The translations under genes were made by a program, and so were the position numbers. 64,000 bases of DNA from assembly GCF_018860705.1 (NCBI RefSeq), contig NZ_JAHKQA010000041.1:62001-126000 (forward strand), in the 5' to 3' direction. Under the pieces are notes generated by a model. That model saw only the letters and a program-made list of their open reading frames with translations. It was not told the origin of the DNA and searched no databases. Shown in pieces: positions 8,398 to 17,985 of this stretch (positions within the stretch are counted from its first letter, which is position 1; each line of letters starts with the position of its first letter). This DNA comes from Citreicella sp. C3M06. GTDB lineage: Bacteria; Pseudomonadota; Alphaproteobacteria; Rhodobacterales; Rhodobacteraceae.

Positions 8398-9177
8398 TCA
8401 GACGTGCCGGTTCAGCAGCATCTTCTTGATCTCGGCAATGGATTTCGCCGGGTTCAGACCTTTGGGGCAGGTCTTGGTGCAGTTCATGATGGTGTGGCAG
8501 CGATAAAGCTTGAAGGGGTCTTCAAGCGCATCCAGACGCTCGGGCGTGGCTTCATCGCGGCTGTCGATGATCCAGCGATAGGCGTGCAGCAGCGCGGCCG
8601 GGCCAAGATAGCGGTCAGAGTTCCACCAGTAGCTCGGGCAGGCGGTCGAGCAGGAGGCGCACATCACGCATTCATACAGGCCGTCCAGCTTCTTGCGATC
8701 TTCGATGGACTGCTTCCATTCCTTTTCAGGACGGTTGGTCTTGGTTTCGAGCCACGGCATGATCGACGCGTGCTGCGCGTAGAACAGGTTGAGGTCGGGG
8801 ATAAGATCCTTGACCACCGGCATGTGCGGCAGCGGGTAGATCTTGACGTCGCCCTTGACCTCGTCGAGCCCGTAGATACAGGCCAGCGTGTTGATGCCGC
8901 CGATGTTCATCGCGCAGGATCCGCAAATGCCCTCGCGGCAGGACCGGCGGAAGGTCAGGGTCGGATCGACCTCGTTCTTGATCTTGATCAGCGCGTCCAG
9001 AACCATCGGGCCGCATTTGTCCATATCAAGGTGATAGGTGTCGATCCGGGGGTTCTCGCCATCCTCGGGGTTCCAGCGATAGATCTTGAACGCCCGGACA
9101 TTGGTCGCGCCGGTCGGCTTGGGCCAGGTCTTGCCGGTGCGGATCTTCGAGTTCTTTGGCAGGGTAAATTGAACCAT
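8398..9177 (-). CDS. sdhB: Succinate dehydrogenase iron-sulfur subunit
   Basis: This 259-residue subunit of complex II carries electrons from the SdhA flavin to ubiquinone through three Fe-S clusters. The 2Fe-2S ligands are visible as C80, C85, C88 and C100 ([13 protein letters not shown]...LAC). The 4Fe-4S and 3Fe-4S region contains C170, C173, C176 and C180 ([13 protein letters not shown]), then [15 protein letters not shown]. It is the last gene of the sdh operon, separated from sdhA by two small lipoprotein genes. Length and motifs are standard for alphaproteobacteria. Confidence 0.98.
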   Translation of the reverse strand: MVQFTLPKNSKIRTGKTWPKPTGATNVRAFKIYRWNPEDGENPRIDTYHLDMDKCGPMVLDALIKIKNEVDPTLTFRRSCREGICGSCAMNIGGINTLACIYGLDEVKGDVKIYPLPHMPVVKDLIPDLNLFYAQHASIMPWLETKTNRPEKEWKQSIEDRKKLDGLYECVMCASCSTACPSYWWNSDRYLGPAALLHAYRWIIDSRDEATPERLDALEDPFKLYRCHTIMNCTKTCPKGLNPAKSIAEIKKMLLNRHV

Positions 9178-9186
9178 GGGTCTCTC

Positions 9187-9501
9187 CTATCGGATGAGCG
9201 CCGGCAGCCCCTCGGCGGCCAGGCAGGTCAGTGTCTCGGGCTTCGAGACGATCACGGTGACGATCTCGACGCTCGATTGCGTGGGACCGGTGACAGATTC
9301 AGAGGCCAGCGCGTAGATCTGCTGCGCGTTGGCATTGTCGATGACGCAGTTCAGTGCCGGTTCGACCGGCACGCTGGGATAGCGTTGCAGCACCACCTTG
9401 TTTACCGTCGAGCGCGCGGCGTTGCGGGCGATCTGATCTTGGGTCGCGGCGTCACAGGACGCCAGAACCGGCAGCAGGGCGAGAAAGACAAGCTTGCGCA
9501 A
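9187..9501 (-). CDS. Small lipoprotein A inside the sdh operon (TTG start)
   Basis: The protein has 104 residues when started at TTG 9501, which has TAGGAG about 10 nt upstream. The resulting signal peptide (RKLVFLALLPVLASC) ends in lipobox LASC with Cys16. The mature part aligns by eye with the next upstream protein: NAARS...PALNCVIDNANAQQIYALA against NAAGP...KALACLFEHAQPGQIQALA, with a second shared Cys near the C-terminus. The two are therefore tandem paralogs. Function unknown. The position between sdhA and sdhB suggests coexpression with complex II. Confidence 0.75.
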   Translation of the reverse strand: MRKLVFLALLPVLASCDAATQDQIARNAARSTVNKVVLQRYPSVPVEPALNCVIDNANAQQIYALASESVTGPTQSSVEIVTVIVSKPETLTCLAAEGLPALIR

Positions 9502-9512
9502 ACCGTGGGCTC

Positions 9513-9866
9513 CTATCCGAACAGCCAATAGATCGGACCCCCGCGCAGGCAAAAGCGGATGTCCTCGTCATAAAGGATATCGAGCACGATATCGTCGTTA
9601 AGCTCGGGCTGCCCCAGAGCAGAATTGCGGGCCAGCGCCTGAATCTGCCCCGGCTGGGCGTGTTCGAACAGGCAGGCCAGCGCCTTGTCGCTCGGCACGC
9701 CGGGCGCCAGCCGGGTCAGGATCGGACCGGCGGCGTTGGCGGCCACCTGTTCGGTGAACCCCAGCGGCTTGGGCGAGAGCACCTGAAGCTGCCCGGCCTT
9801 GCGCGGCACCATGTCGGCGCAGCCCATGACGGGCAGCGCCAGAAGCAAAGCGATCAGCGCTCGCAA
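9513..9866 (-). CDS. Small lipoprotein B inside the sdh operon (TTG start)
   Basis: The protein has 117 residues. TTG 9866 is preferred because a perfect AGGAGG lies about 7 nt upstream and it places the hydrophobic signal at the N-terminus, ending in lipobox VMGC. A nearby ATG at 9872 is out of frame. The mature domain is paralogous to lipoprotein A downstream (shared NAA, C-x6-7-A-x2-QI-x-ALA and a C-terminal Cys). The two genes are separated by 11 nt. Being in the sdh operon, it may serve the envelope or complex II assembly, but no function is known to me. Confidence 0.75.
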   Translation of the reverse strand: MRALIALLLALPVMGCADMVPRKAGQLQVLSPKPLGFTEQVAANAAGPILTRLAPGVPSDKALACLFEHAQPGQIQALARNSALGQPELNDDIVLDILYDEDIRFCLRGGPIYWLFG

Positions 9867-9975
9867 AGCATGTCCTCCTCGGCGGGCACGCATGGCACGC
9901 AGCGCGACACAGGTGCAGACCTGTGCGCGTCACGTGCCGCAAGCGCCGACCATGAAAGGAGGCAGGCCAGACGCA

Positions 9976-11781
9976 TCAGAACGTCCGGGCCTTCGGTGCG
10001 ATCTTGGCAAGGCTGATGCCGCCGACCTCTTCGGTGGTCAGTGGATCGACGATCACCGGCCGGTGCGTCAGCGTGACCTCGGTGCCGTTGACGCGGCTGA
10101 TGGTGTGCACGCGCCAGTTCTCGTCGTCGCGGGTCGGATAATCCTCGTGGGCATGCGCCCCGCGGCTTTCCTTGCGAGCCTCGGCGCCGACGATGGTGGC
10201 AAGCGCGTTGGGCATCAGGTTGGTCAGCTCAAGCGTTTCCATCAGGTCCGAGTTCCAGATCAGCGTGTGATCGGTGACCTTGATATCCGACATTTTGCCA
10301 GCGACGGCGGTCATCTTTTCGACACCTTCGATCAGGGTCTTGTCGGTGCGGAACACGGCGGCATCCGATTGCATGGTGCGCTGCATCTCAAGGCGCAGCT
10401 CGGCGGTCGGCGTGTCACCATCGGCATAGCGCAGCCCGTCGAACCGGTCGAACGCCTTGTCGACGGACGGCTGGTTCAGCGTGTGCGGCGATGCTTCACG
10501 ATCGACAACCTCACCGGCGCGGATTGCGGCAGCGCGGCCAAAGACCACGAGGTCGATCAGCGAGTTCGAGCCAAGGCGGTTGGCCCCGTGCACCGACGCA
10601 CAGCCTGCCTCGCCCACGGCCATCAGGCCCGGCACGATGGCATTGGGGTTGTCGGCGGTCGGGTTCAGCACTTCGCCCCAGTAGTTGGTGGGAATGCCGC
10701 CCATGTTGTAATGCACCGTCGGCAGAACCGGGATCGGTTCCTTGGTCACATCGACACCGGCAAAGATCCTGGCCGATTCCGAAATGCCAGGCAGCCGTTC
10801 GGCCAGCGCCTCGGGCGGCAGGTGCGACAGATTGAGGTGGATGTGATCGCCATGCTCGCCCACACCGCGCCCTTCGCGGATTTCCATGGTCATCGAGCGG
10901 CTGACATAGTCGCGCGGGGCCAGATCCTTGTAGGTCGGGGCGTAGCGTTCCATGAACCGCTCGCCTTCGGAGTTGGTGAGGTAACCGCCCTCGCCCCGTG
11001 CGCCTTCGGTGATCAGGCAGCCCGAACCGTAGATGCCGGTGGGGTGGAACTGCACGAATTCCATGTCCTGCAGTGCAAGCCCTGCGCGCGCCACCATGCC
11101 GCCACCGTCGCCGGTGCAGGTGTGGGCCGAGGTCGCCGAGAAATAGGCCCGGCCATAGCCGCCGGTCGCCAGAACCACGGTCTTGGCGCGGAAGATGTGG
11201 AAGGTGCCGTCTTCGAGCCTCCAGCAGACGACGCCCTGACAGACACCATCATCGCTCATCACCAGATCGATGGCGAAATATTCGATGTAGAATTCGGCAT
11301 TGTGCTTGAGCGACTGGCCATACAGCGTGTGCAGGATGGCGTGGCCGGTGCGGTCGGCGGCGGCGCAGGTGCGCTGCACGGGCGGGCCTTCGCCGAATTC
11401 GGTGGTGTGGCCACCAAACGGGCGCTGGTAAATCTTGCCCTCGTCGGTGCGGCTGAACGGAACGCCGTAATGTTCCAGCTCGTACACGGCGGCGGGCGCC
11501 GAGCGCGCGAGGTATTCCATCGCGTCGGTGTCGCCCAGCCAATCCGAGCCCTTGACGGTGTCGTACATGTGCCACTGCCAGTTGTCGGGGCCCATGTTGG
11601 ACAGCGACGCGGCGATGCCACCCTGCGCCGCCACGGTGTGCGAGCGGGTCGGGAAGACCTTGGTCACGCAAGCGGTGCGCAGGCCCTGCTCGGCCATGCC
11701 GAGGGTGGCGCGCAGACCGGCGCCGCCGGCCCCCACGACCACGACGTCAAACGTATGCGTCTCGTATTCGTATGCTGCCAT
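9976..11781 (-). CDS. sdhA: Succinate dehydrogenase flavoprotein subunit
   Basis: This 601-residue subunit oxidizes succinate to fumarate with covalently bound FAD. The N-terminal Rossmann motif [15 protein letters not shown] is at about 14-28. The flavinylation segment [10 protein letters not shown] holds the FAD-linked His. The substrate-site region [20 protein letters not shown] and the C-terminal THRPV segment are present. Length is typical. It follows sdhD by 18 nt in the order sdhC-sdhD-sdhA, and is followed by the two small lipoproteins and sdhB. Confidence 0.98.
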   Translation of the reverse strand: MAAYEYETHTFDVVVVGAGGAGLRATLGMAEQGLRTACVTKVFPTRSHTVAAQGGIAASLSNMGPDNWQWHMYDTVKGSDWLGDTDAMEYLARSAPAAVYELEHYGVPFSRTDEGKIYQRPFGGHTTEFGEGPPVQRTCAAADRTGHAILHTLYGQSLKHNAEFYIEYFAIDLVMSDDGVCQGVVCWRLEDGTFHIFRAKTVVLATGGYGRAYFSATSAHTCTGDGGGMVARAGLALQDMEFVQFHPTGIYGSGCLITEGARGEGGYLTNSEGERFMERYAPTYKDLAPRDYVSRSMTMEIREGRGVGEHGDHIHLNLSHLPPEALAERLPGISESARIFAGVDVTKEPIPVLPTVHYNMGGIPTNYWGEVLNPTADNPNAIVPGLMAVGEAGCASVHGANRLGSNSLIDLVVFGRAAAIRAGEVVDREASPHTLNQPSVDKAFDRFDGLRYADGDTPTAELRLEMQRTMQSDAAVFRTDKTLIEGVEKMTAVAGKMSDIKVTDHTLIWNSDLMETLELTNLMPNALATIVGAEARKESRGAHAHEDYPTRDDENWRVHTISRVNGTEVTLTHRPVIVDPLTTEEVGGISLAKIAPKARTF

Positions 11782-11799
11782 TTTTCCGGTCTTTCTGTC

Positions 11800-12171
11800 T
11801 CAGAGCGCGATCTTGACGAGCGCGAACAGCCCGCAGGCGATCATCACGTAGGAAAAGCCCGTATAGGCCATGATCAGCAGCTTGCGGGTGGTGCCTTGGG
11901 TGTAATCCTCGATCATCACGCGGCCACCCTTGTTGAAGTGCAGCATGCCGACAATCAGCACCAGCGCGGTCAGGATCGCCGGGAACGGGCGCGACATGGT
12001 CGCCAGCGACGCCTCGTAGCCAGAGCCCAGCGCGTTGCCGAAGATGTAGATCCAGGTCGGGATCATGCAGGCCAGCGCAACCGAGCTGACGATCATGAAC
12101 CAGTGATGTTCGGCGCCCGAATGGGCAGAGCCCTTGCCTACGGCGCGCTTGCGGTCGGTCTGGTAGTGCAT
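11800..12171 (-). CDS. sdhD: Succinate dehydrogenase membrane anchor subunit
   Basis: The protein has 123 residues with three membrane helices. Together with SdhC it anchors SdhAB and binds heme b and ubiquinone. The segment MLHFNKGGRVMIEDY matches the family's heme-ligand region (H...EDY). The gap to sdhC is 15 nt and to sdhA 18 nt, so the genes form one operon. Sequence conservation in SdhD is low, so the call leans on position, hydropathy and this motif. Confidence 0.93.
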   Translation of the reverse strand: MHYQTDRKRAVGKGSAHSGAEHHWFMIVSSVALACMIPTWIYIFGNALGSGYEASLATMSRPFPAILTALVLIVGMLHFNKGGRVMIEDYTQGTTRKLLIMAYTGFSYVMIACGLFALVKIAL

Positions 12172-12186
12172 GTGTCTATGCCTCCC

Positions 12187-12582
12187 TCAGAGCCAGATGA
12201 CGATGACGGTCAGAACGGTCAGCACGACAGAGCCGTAGACGCAGATCCAACCCAGCTTTTCGGCGGTCTCGATTTCCAGCCCCTTGCCGGCGTCAAAGAT
12301 CAGGTGACGCAGCCCGCCAAGGTAGTGATACCAGACGGCCCAGAGCATGAAGAACCAGAACAGATCGAAGATGAAGCTGGTCAGCCACCATTCGACGGTT
12401 TCAAAGGCCTCCGGCCCCGAGGCAAGCGCCAGCAGCCAGACGATCAGAAAGAAGACCGCCGCCATCATCGCGTTGCCGGTGATGCGGATCATCACCGACG
12501 TCACAGCGGTGAGCTGTAGCCGGTAATACTGCACAAACATGAAGGGGGAGAGCGGGCGCTCGATTCTTTTCGCTTCGGCCAT
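12187..12582 (-). CDS. sdhC: Succinate dehydrogenase cytochrome b556 subunit
   Basis: The protein has 131 residues with three membrane helices. The N-terminal signature RPLSPFMFVQYYR replaces the usual RPLSPH (His to Phe), followed by SVMIRITG, the quinone-site region. The heme-ligand His is in GLRHLIFDAGKG. It is the first gene of the sdh operon. The 228-nt upstream region holds the tandem GTGATCAC sites. Confidence 0.95.
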   Translation of the reverse strand: MAEAKRIERPLSPFMFVQYYRLQLTAVTSVMIRITGNAMMAAVFFLIVWLLALASGPEAFETVEWWLTSFIFDLFWFFMLWAVWYHYLGGLRHLIFDAGKGLEIETAEKLGWICVYGSVVLTVLTVIVIWL

Positions 12583-12700
12583 GGCTAGTCCTTTCGGTTC
12601 CCTTGGACGGGTTCTAGCGGGTTTCCTTGACCCGTGTCACTGTCTCGCAGTTGCAGCAGGCATGTTTTTTGGTCGCAGTTCGGAAAAAATATCGAAGTTT

Positions 12701-12732
12701 GTGATCACGGCGTAAAAACTGTGATCACAAAC
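12701..12732. promoter_or_regulatory. Tandem GTGATCAC palindromes upstream of sdhC
   Basis: Two copies of the perfect palindrome GTGATCAC lie at 12701-12708 and 12721-12728, with centres 20 bp apart (about two DNA turns). The second extends to CTGTGATCACAAAC and the first is preceded by GTTT. They lie 119-146 bp upstream of the sdhC start. The same two-site arrangement recurs upstream of sucC (17,841-17,875). This is most simply a pair of dimer-binding operators for one transcription factor. The factor is not identified here. Confidence 0.65.
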
Positions 12733-12810
12733 CTCTCCTGTTAGCGCCCGCATTGTAATATCAGGGTTTTTGTCAGGTATTCTGAGCGGCCGCGCACCCG
12801 AGTCGATGGC

Positions 12811-13014
12811 TCAGAGCGGGAAGCCCAGCTTGCGCAATGCGCGCGCACCGCTGCTCTGGCGCGTCGGATCAGCAGATTGCAGATCATGGTGGATCTGGCG
12901 CATCAGAGCGCTGAATTCGCGGCGATGGACCAGCGCGCTGATGATATCGGGAACATCCGCAGTGGGCATTTCAAGCACATCGCGCGCGTCTTGCGGCAGG
13001 GCTGTGACAGACAT
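12811..13014 (-). CDS. Small conserved hypothetical protein (67 aa)
   Basis: The short protein starts at an ATG with CAGGAG about 8 nt upstream. It is mostly helical and polar (MSVTALPQDARDVLEM at the start, RALRKLGFPL at the end) with no membrane segment. It is transcribed in the same direction as mch upstream of it, after a 99-nt gap. I do not recognise the family. Good start signals and codon usage like the neighbouring genes make it likely to be real. Confidence 0.6.
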   Translation of the reverse strand: MSVTALPQDARDVLEMPTADVPDIISALVHRREFSALMRQIHHDLQSADPTRQSSGARALRKLGFPL

Positions 13015-13113
13015 GGCGCTTTCTCCTGAGTGGTTGCGACTCTCCCCATCGCCGCCAAGCCTATCCGAGCCGGGGCGCAGATGATAACGAAACCGCCCCT
13101 CCGGGCCTGCGAC

Positions 13114-14160
13114 CTATCGCGGCATCAGCGCCCAGTAATCGAGATCGAGCAACACATCGGGCAGGTACTTGCCATCTTCGCCCCGCAGCGCAAAGGGTGC
13201 GCCGCCCTTGGTCGCCACCAGCCGCAGGCGGATCGCGCCGACGCCGGGGGCCGGGGTTTCCGCCTTGTCCAGCACCTCGCTCCAGGCCTTGACGGTATCG
13301 CCCGAGAAACAGGGGTTGGCATGCGCCCCCCCGTTCAGGCCGACGATCATCTGCGCATTGGCCAGACCGTTGAACGACAGCGCCCGCGCCATCGACATGA
13401 CATGACCGCCATAGATCAGACGCTGGCCATCCGGGCGGAAGGTGGCGTCGAAATGCACCTTGGCGGTGTTCTGCCACAGGCGCGTGGCCAGCATGTGCTC
13501 GGCTTCCTCGATGGTGACACCGTCGACATGGTCGATGGTCTCCCCCACCTCGTAATCGCCCCAGCGATGCGGCTCGCCCGCCAGCGTGAAGTCGTAAGTG
13601 CTGAAATCCAGCCCCTCGGGCAGGGTCAGATCGTCGACCGTGAGCGCTTTCTTTAGGTCCGGCACCACCGCGGCAGGTGCAGGCGCCTCGACATCGCCTT
13701 TGCGCACCATCACCCAGCGGCAATATTCCAGCACGGTCTCGCCGCGCTGGTTGCTGCCGCGGGTGCGCACATAGACCACCCCGGTCTTGCCGTTGGAATT
13801 CTGCTTGAGCCCGATCACCTCGGACGACGCGCGCAGCGTATCCCCAAGATAGACCGGCGCCAGCCAGCGCCCCTCGGCATAGCCAAGGTTCGCCACAGCG
13901 TTCAGCGACACGTCGGGCACGGTCTTGCCAAACACAACGTGAAACGCCGCGAGATCATCCAGCGGCGCGCCCGGCAGCCCGCAGCTGCGCGCGAATTCAT
14001 CCGAAGAATAGAGCGCGTGGCGGGCCGGATACAGCGCATGGTACAACGCCCGCTCGCCCTGCCCCACGGTGCGCGGCACGGCGTGCTCGATCACCTGCCC
14101 AACGGCGTAATCCTCGAAGAAACGCCCCGGGTTGGTCTTGGCTTGGGTGGCCCTGCCCAT
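13114..14160 (-). CDS. mch: Mesaconyl-CoA hydratase (MaoC-like)
   Basis: This 348-residue protein has two hot-dog (MaoC-dehydratase) halves. It reversibly hydrates mesaconyl-C1-CoA to beta-methylmalyl-CoA in the ethylmalonyl-CoA pathway for acetate assimilation. The N-terminus GRFFEDYAVGQVIEHAVPRT and the second-half segment WGDYEVGETIDH are MaoC hallmarks. The ATG at 14160 is chosen because sequence further upstream belongs to the DUF1737 gene in another frame; the two overlap by 1 nt (TGATG). Length is near that of known Rhodobacter Mch (about 343). The nearby mcl2 supports the pathway assignment. Confidence 0.9.
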   Translation of the reverse strand: MGRATQAKTNPGRFFEDYAVGQVIEHAVPRTVGQGERALYHALYPARHALYSSDEFARSCGLPGAPLDDLAAFHVVFGKTVPDVSLNAVANLGYAEGRWLAPVYLGDTLRASSEVIGLKQNSNGKTGVVYVRTRGSNQRGETVLEYCRWVMVRKGDVEAPAPAAVVPDLKKALTVDDLTLPEGLDFSTYDFTLAGEPHRWGDYEVGETIDHVDGVTIEEAEHMLATRLWQNTAKVHFDATFRPDGQRLIYGGHVMSMARALSFNGLANAQMIVGLNGGAHANPCFSGDTVKAWSEVLDKAETPAPGVGAIRLRLVATKGGAPFALRGEDGKYLPDVLLDLDYWALMPR

Positions 14161-14363
14161 CACTGCGCTCCGAGCTTGATGTCGGGGGTGTAGGTGCCAG
14201 CGACCTCCTTGGTCACCGCCTGCCCGCAGCGCATCACGCCATTGGCCGCATCGAAGGCATAGGTCGGATCGCCATGCAGCTCCCATCCGGCGTTCAGCGC
14301 GGCGGTGACCTTGTGGCAAAAGGCCGAGGTGTCGTCCTCGGACAAAAAGCGATAGAGTTTCAT
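14160..14363 (-). CDS. DUF1737-family small protein
   Basis: The 67-residue protein begins MKLYRFLSEDDTSAFCHKVT and contains GWELHG and GQAVTKEV, the features I associate with DUF1737. No function is established for this family. Its stop overlaps the mch start by 1 nt and its start is 5 nt from the nnrU-like gene, so it sits inside the mcl2-nnrU-mch operon. Confidence 0.85.
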   Translation of the reverse strand: MKLYRFLSEDDTSAFCHKVTAALNAGWELHGDPTYAFDAANGVMRCGQAVTKEVAGTYTPDIKLGAQ

Positions 14364-14368
14364 GTGTC

Positions 14369-14914
14369 TTATCCGAATGTTGGGTAGCCAAGCGAGGTGT
14401 GGATCAGACCGATGACCAGCAGCAGCACGACGCTGATCGCGGCAAACATCGCATCCTTGGCGATGCTGCCCTTGGCGGGCGGGGTCCAGCCGGGCTCGGC
14501 ACGGTTGATGACGATGATTTCGGTGATGGCCCAAAGGCCCAGCCCGCCGAACAGCACGAAGGACGGCACATCGCCGTTCACCAGAAGATGCGCGACGGTC
14601 CACAGCAGGAAGCCGGTCAGCATCGGGTGGCGCATCCGGTAGAGCAGCGCGCCTTTCTTGGGGCCGGGCGAGGTCAGGTACAGCGCCACGAGCATCATCA
14701 GGTTGTTGATGCCCACGGTGGCCGGGTGGCGCCCCCAGAACACCGCACCGTCGGCGGCCTTGTAGCCAAAGATCATCAGCAGGATCGAAACGGCAAGCGC
14801 CAGCGCCACGACGCCCTTGCCCTTGGCGCCCATGGCGGCGCGCTGCGCCGGGGCAACGCGCTTGAACAGATGCGCGCCCCACCAGAGCGCCACGCCGAGG
14901 ATAAGCAGGATCAT
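14369..14914 (-). CDS. NnrU-family membrane protein
   Basis: The 181-residue integral membrane protein has about five hydrophobic helices (near 1-18, 34-50, 70-85, 105-135, 155-175). The NnrU family is recognised from WGAHLFKRVAP and the RHPMLTGFLLWTVAHLLVNGD segment. The family is related to isoprenylcysteine methyltransferase-like proteins and has been linked to nitrite/NO metabolism, but the biochemical role is unclear. It lies between mcl2 and DUF1737-mch, suggesting cotranscription rather than a shared reaction. Confidence 0.85.
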   Translation of the reverse strand: MILLILGVALWWGAHLFKRVAPAQRAAMGAKGKGVVALALAVSILLMIFGYKAADGAVFWGRHPATVGINNLMMLVALYLTSPGPKKGALLYRMRHPMLTGFLLWTVAHLLVNGDVPSFVLFGGLGLWAITEIIVINRAEPGWTPPAKGSIAKDAMFAAISVVLLLVIGLIHTSLGYPTFG

Positions 14915-14974
14915 GAAAGGTCTCCCTGTATGGTCCGGGCCACCCTGCGGGCAATCGCGCGGGGCGGCAACCGA

Positions 14975-15826
14975 TTAGCGCGCCATTTCGGCGATGGCAT
15001 CGGCCTTGGCGAGGATGCTTCTGGCCGTCACCACGTGCAGGTTCTCGACGATCTTGCCATCGACGACGGCCACCCCCTGCCCCGCGGCCTCGGCATCTTC
15101 AAAGGCGGCGATCTGGCGCTTGGCAGTGTCGATCTCGGCCTCACTCGGCGCAAAGGCGGCGTTGGCGATGTCGACCTGCGCCGGGTGGATCAGGGTCTTG
15201 CCGTCAAAGCCCATGTCGCGGCCCTGATCGCATTCCGCCTTCAGGCCGCCTTCGTCCTTGAAGGCATTATAGACACCATCGACGATGACGCAGCCGGTGG
15301 CCTTGGCGGCCAGCAGGCACAGCGACAGCGAGGTGATCATCGGCAGACGATCGGCGCGGAACCGGGTGCTGAGCTCTTTTGCAAGGTCGTTGGTGCCCAT
15401 CACCATGCCGCACAGCTGCGGATGCGCGCCAATCGCTGCGGCGTTCAGCATACCGCGCGGGGTTTCCATCATCGCCCAGAGCGGCTTGGTCGTAAGCTTT
15501 GCCAGCGCGTCAAGCTGTTCGGGGCTTTCGACCTTGGGCAGCAGCAGCACGTCGCAATCCATCGCCTCGGCCGCGCGCGCATCCGCTTCGCCCCACTCGG
15601 TATCAAGCCCGTTGATCCGCACGATCCGGGTACGATTGCCATAGCCGCCGCTGGCCAGCGCCTCCGCCAGCGTCTCGCGTGCGGCGGGCTTTTCACCGGG
15701 GGACACCGCGTCTTCGAGATCGAAGATGATCGCATCGACCGGCAGGCTGCGCGCCTTGTCCAGCGCACGATCCTTGGAGCCGGGAATGTACAGCACAGAT
15801 CGGAAGGGGCGGGTTTGCAGATCCAT
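14975..15826 (-). CDS. mcl2: (3S)-malyl-CoA thioesterase (CitE-like, Mcl2)
   Basis: The 283-residue protein belongs to the CitE/malyl-CoA lyase TIM-barrel family: SVLYIPGSKDRALDKARSL at the N-terminus, FDLEDAVSPGEK (metal/CoA site), LLLPKVESPEQL, and KTLIHPAQVDIAN. Rhodobacter has two paralogs: Mcl1 (about 318 residues, lyase) and Mcl2 (about 285, thioesterase, encoded near mch). Length and the mch neighbourhood favour Mcl2, which cleaves malyl-CoA to malate and CoA. ATG 15826 has GAGGAGG upstream. A citrate-lyase-beta or Mcl1-like activity cannot be excluded from sequence alone. Confidence 0.82.
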   Translation of the reverse strand: MDLQTRPFRSVLYIPGSKDRALDKARSLPVDAIIFDLEDAVSPGEKPAARETLAEALASGGYGNRTRIVRINGLDTEWGEADARAAEAMDCDVLLLPKVESPEQLDALAKLTTKPLWAMMETPRGMLNAAAIGAHPQLCGMVMGTNDLAKELSTRFRADRLPMITSLSLCLLAAKATGCVIVDGVYNAFKDEGGLKAECDQGRDMGFDGKTLIHPAQVDIANAAFAPSEAEIDTAKRQIAAFEDAEAAGQGVAVVDGKIVENLHVVTARSILAKADAIAEMAR

Positions 15827-16123
15827 GGGCTTCCTCCTCGATGGGTAATAATGTTGCGCGTTAAAGGGCATTTATTTGCGAATGATGCAAGATGATTTGC
15901 GCCGCATCGCAGAAAAAAGCCGCACGTAACCGCGCTGTTGCGCGAATCCACGCTGCCAAGGGCAGGTCGTTAACCTTTCTTCAGCATATGACTCGCAAGC
16001 TTTCCCTAGAGGCAGGCCAGAAATTGACTGCCCGGGAGCGGAGGCCAGCGGACACCGAGGGCACGACAGACGCAGCGGCGCGGAAAGGCGCAGACAGCTG
16101 CGTCACAGCCGAAAGGGCACAAG
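15827..16123. other. Intergenic region between divergent mcl2 and a periplasmic protein gene
   Basis: This 297-nt region between oppositely directed genes presumably holds both promoters. It contains an AT-richer core near 15,840-15,900 and a TTAACC at 15,970. I see no GTGATCAC palindrome, terminator or convincing small ORF. Confidence 0.5.
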
Positions 16124-16444
16124 ATGAAACAGACGATTGCATCCATGGCACTTCTGGCGGCCGCCACCGCCGTCCTGATCGCGGGTCCGGCCCGCGCCCG
16201 ACAGCCAAACGCCTGCGCCCCGCGCCAGCAGGTGGTCGAAAAGCTTGCGCAGAAATACGGCGAGACCCAACGCAGCATCGGCCTTGGGTCGAACAATGCA
16301 GTGATGGAGGTGTTTGCCTCTGAACAAACCGGCACCTGGACAATCACGGTCACCACAACCGCAGGAATGACCTGCCTCGTCGCCAGCGGTCAGGCGTTCG
16401 AGACCATGGCCGAGATGCTCTCCACTCCGGAACAAGATGCCTGA
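16124..16444 (+). CDS. Putative periplasmic protein of unknown function
   Basis: The 106-residue protein has a Sec signal (about residues 1-25, ending near GPARARQ). The mature part has two Cys (CAPRQQVVEKLAQKYGE and GMTCLVASG), likely forming a disulfide, and a WTITVT strand. I recognise the pattern (QVVEKLA.KYGET..SIGLG) from Rhodobacteraceae hypothetical proteins. No catalytic motif is seen. It stands alone between mcl2 (divergent) and mdh and is followed by its own terminator. Confidence 0.8.
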   Translation: MKQTIASMALLAAATAVLIAGPARARQPNACAPRQQVVEKLAQKYGETQRSIGLGSNNAVMEVFASEQTGTWTITVTTTAGMTCLVASGQAFETMAEMLSTPEQDA

Positions 16445-16523
16445 TCGGGGTGCCGCCCCCCAAGAATCGTGATCGCAGCCCTGCCGCAGCGATGCCAAAA
16501 CGCCCTGAAACAGCGCCATGACG

Positions 16524-16554
16524 GCCCCGCCACGCGAAAACGGCGGGGCTTTTT
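16524..16554 (+). terminator. Rho-independent terminator
   Basis: GCCCCGCC (16524-16531) pairs with GGCGGGGC (16542-16549), followed by TTTTT. It lies 80 nt after the periplasmic protein gene and about 170 nt before mdh. Confidence 0.85.
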
Positions 16555-16598
16555 CATCCGCATCGACCACTGTAACGCTTGGATTTGGTTGTCTTTAG

Positions 16599-17684
<1,086 letters not shown>

Positions 17685-17704
17685 TCCGTTTCGAATGACT
17701 GACA

Positions 17705-17736
17705 AGCCGGGGTGCGCCAGCGCGCCCCGGCTTTTT
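17705..17736 (+). terminator. Rho-independent terminator of mdh
   Basis: AGCCGGGGTGCG (17705-17716) pairs with CGCGCCCCGGCT (17721-17732) with one T-G wobble and a 4-nt loop, followed by TTTTT. Confidence 0.92.
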
Positions 17737-17842
17737 CGTACCTGTCGTTCGCCATCGAACTGACGTCGAAATGGGCAGCGGATGGCGCAATGAGTGATTC
17801 GCGGCCGGGTGCGCTAACATCGGCAACAGCTCGCCGACACTT

Positions 17843-17875
17843 GTGATCACACGTCCAAAACCTGTGATCACAAAC
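17843..17875. promoter_or_regulatory. Tandem GTGATCAC palindromes upstream of sucC
   Basis: GTGATCAC occurs at 17843-17850 and 17864-17871, with centres 21 bp apart, 115-143 bp before the sucC start. The pair matches the one upstream of sdhC, including the leading TTGTGATCAC, an A-rich spacer and the trailing TGTGATCACAAAC. This is the only other place in the window where I see the pair. A shared operator for TCA-cycle genes is the simplest reading. The rest of the 300-nt mdh-sucC gap holds the mdh terminator and presumably the suc promoter. Confidence 0.65.
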
Positions 17876-17985
17876 CGCAGAAAACCCTCGCAATTGGTGC
17901 TTTCTAACGATATTTCCACTGACGGGAGCGGGGAACCCTGCGTATACCCGGCAACGAAATCGCAGCAAGACGGGAAGAGTCTTCC

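Noticed and set aside
9799-12519. A 906-codon plus-strand frame over sdhA, sdhD and sdhC
   Set aside because: It is opposite three well-supported sdh genes; long antisense frames are expected at this GC content.
14161-14391. N-terminal extension of mch in the same frame
   Set aside because: The extra 77 residues overlap the DUF1737 gene in another frame and show no MaoC similarity; ATG 14160 fits the family start.
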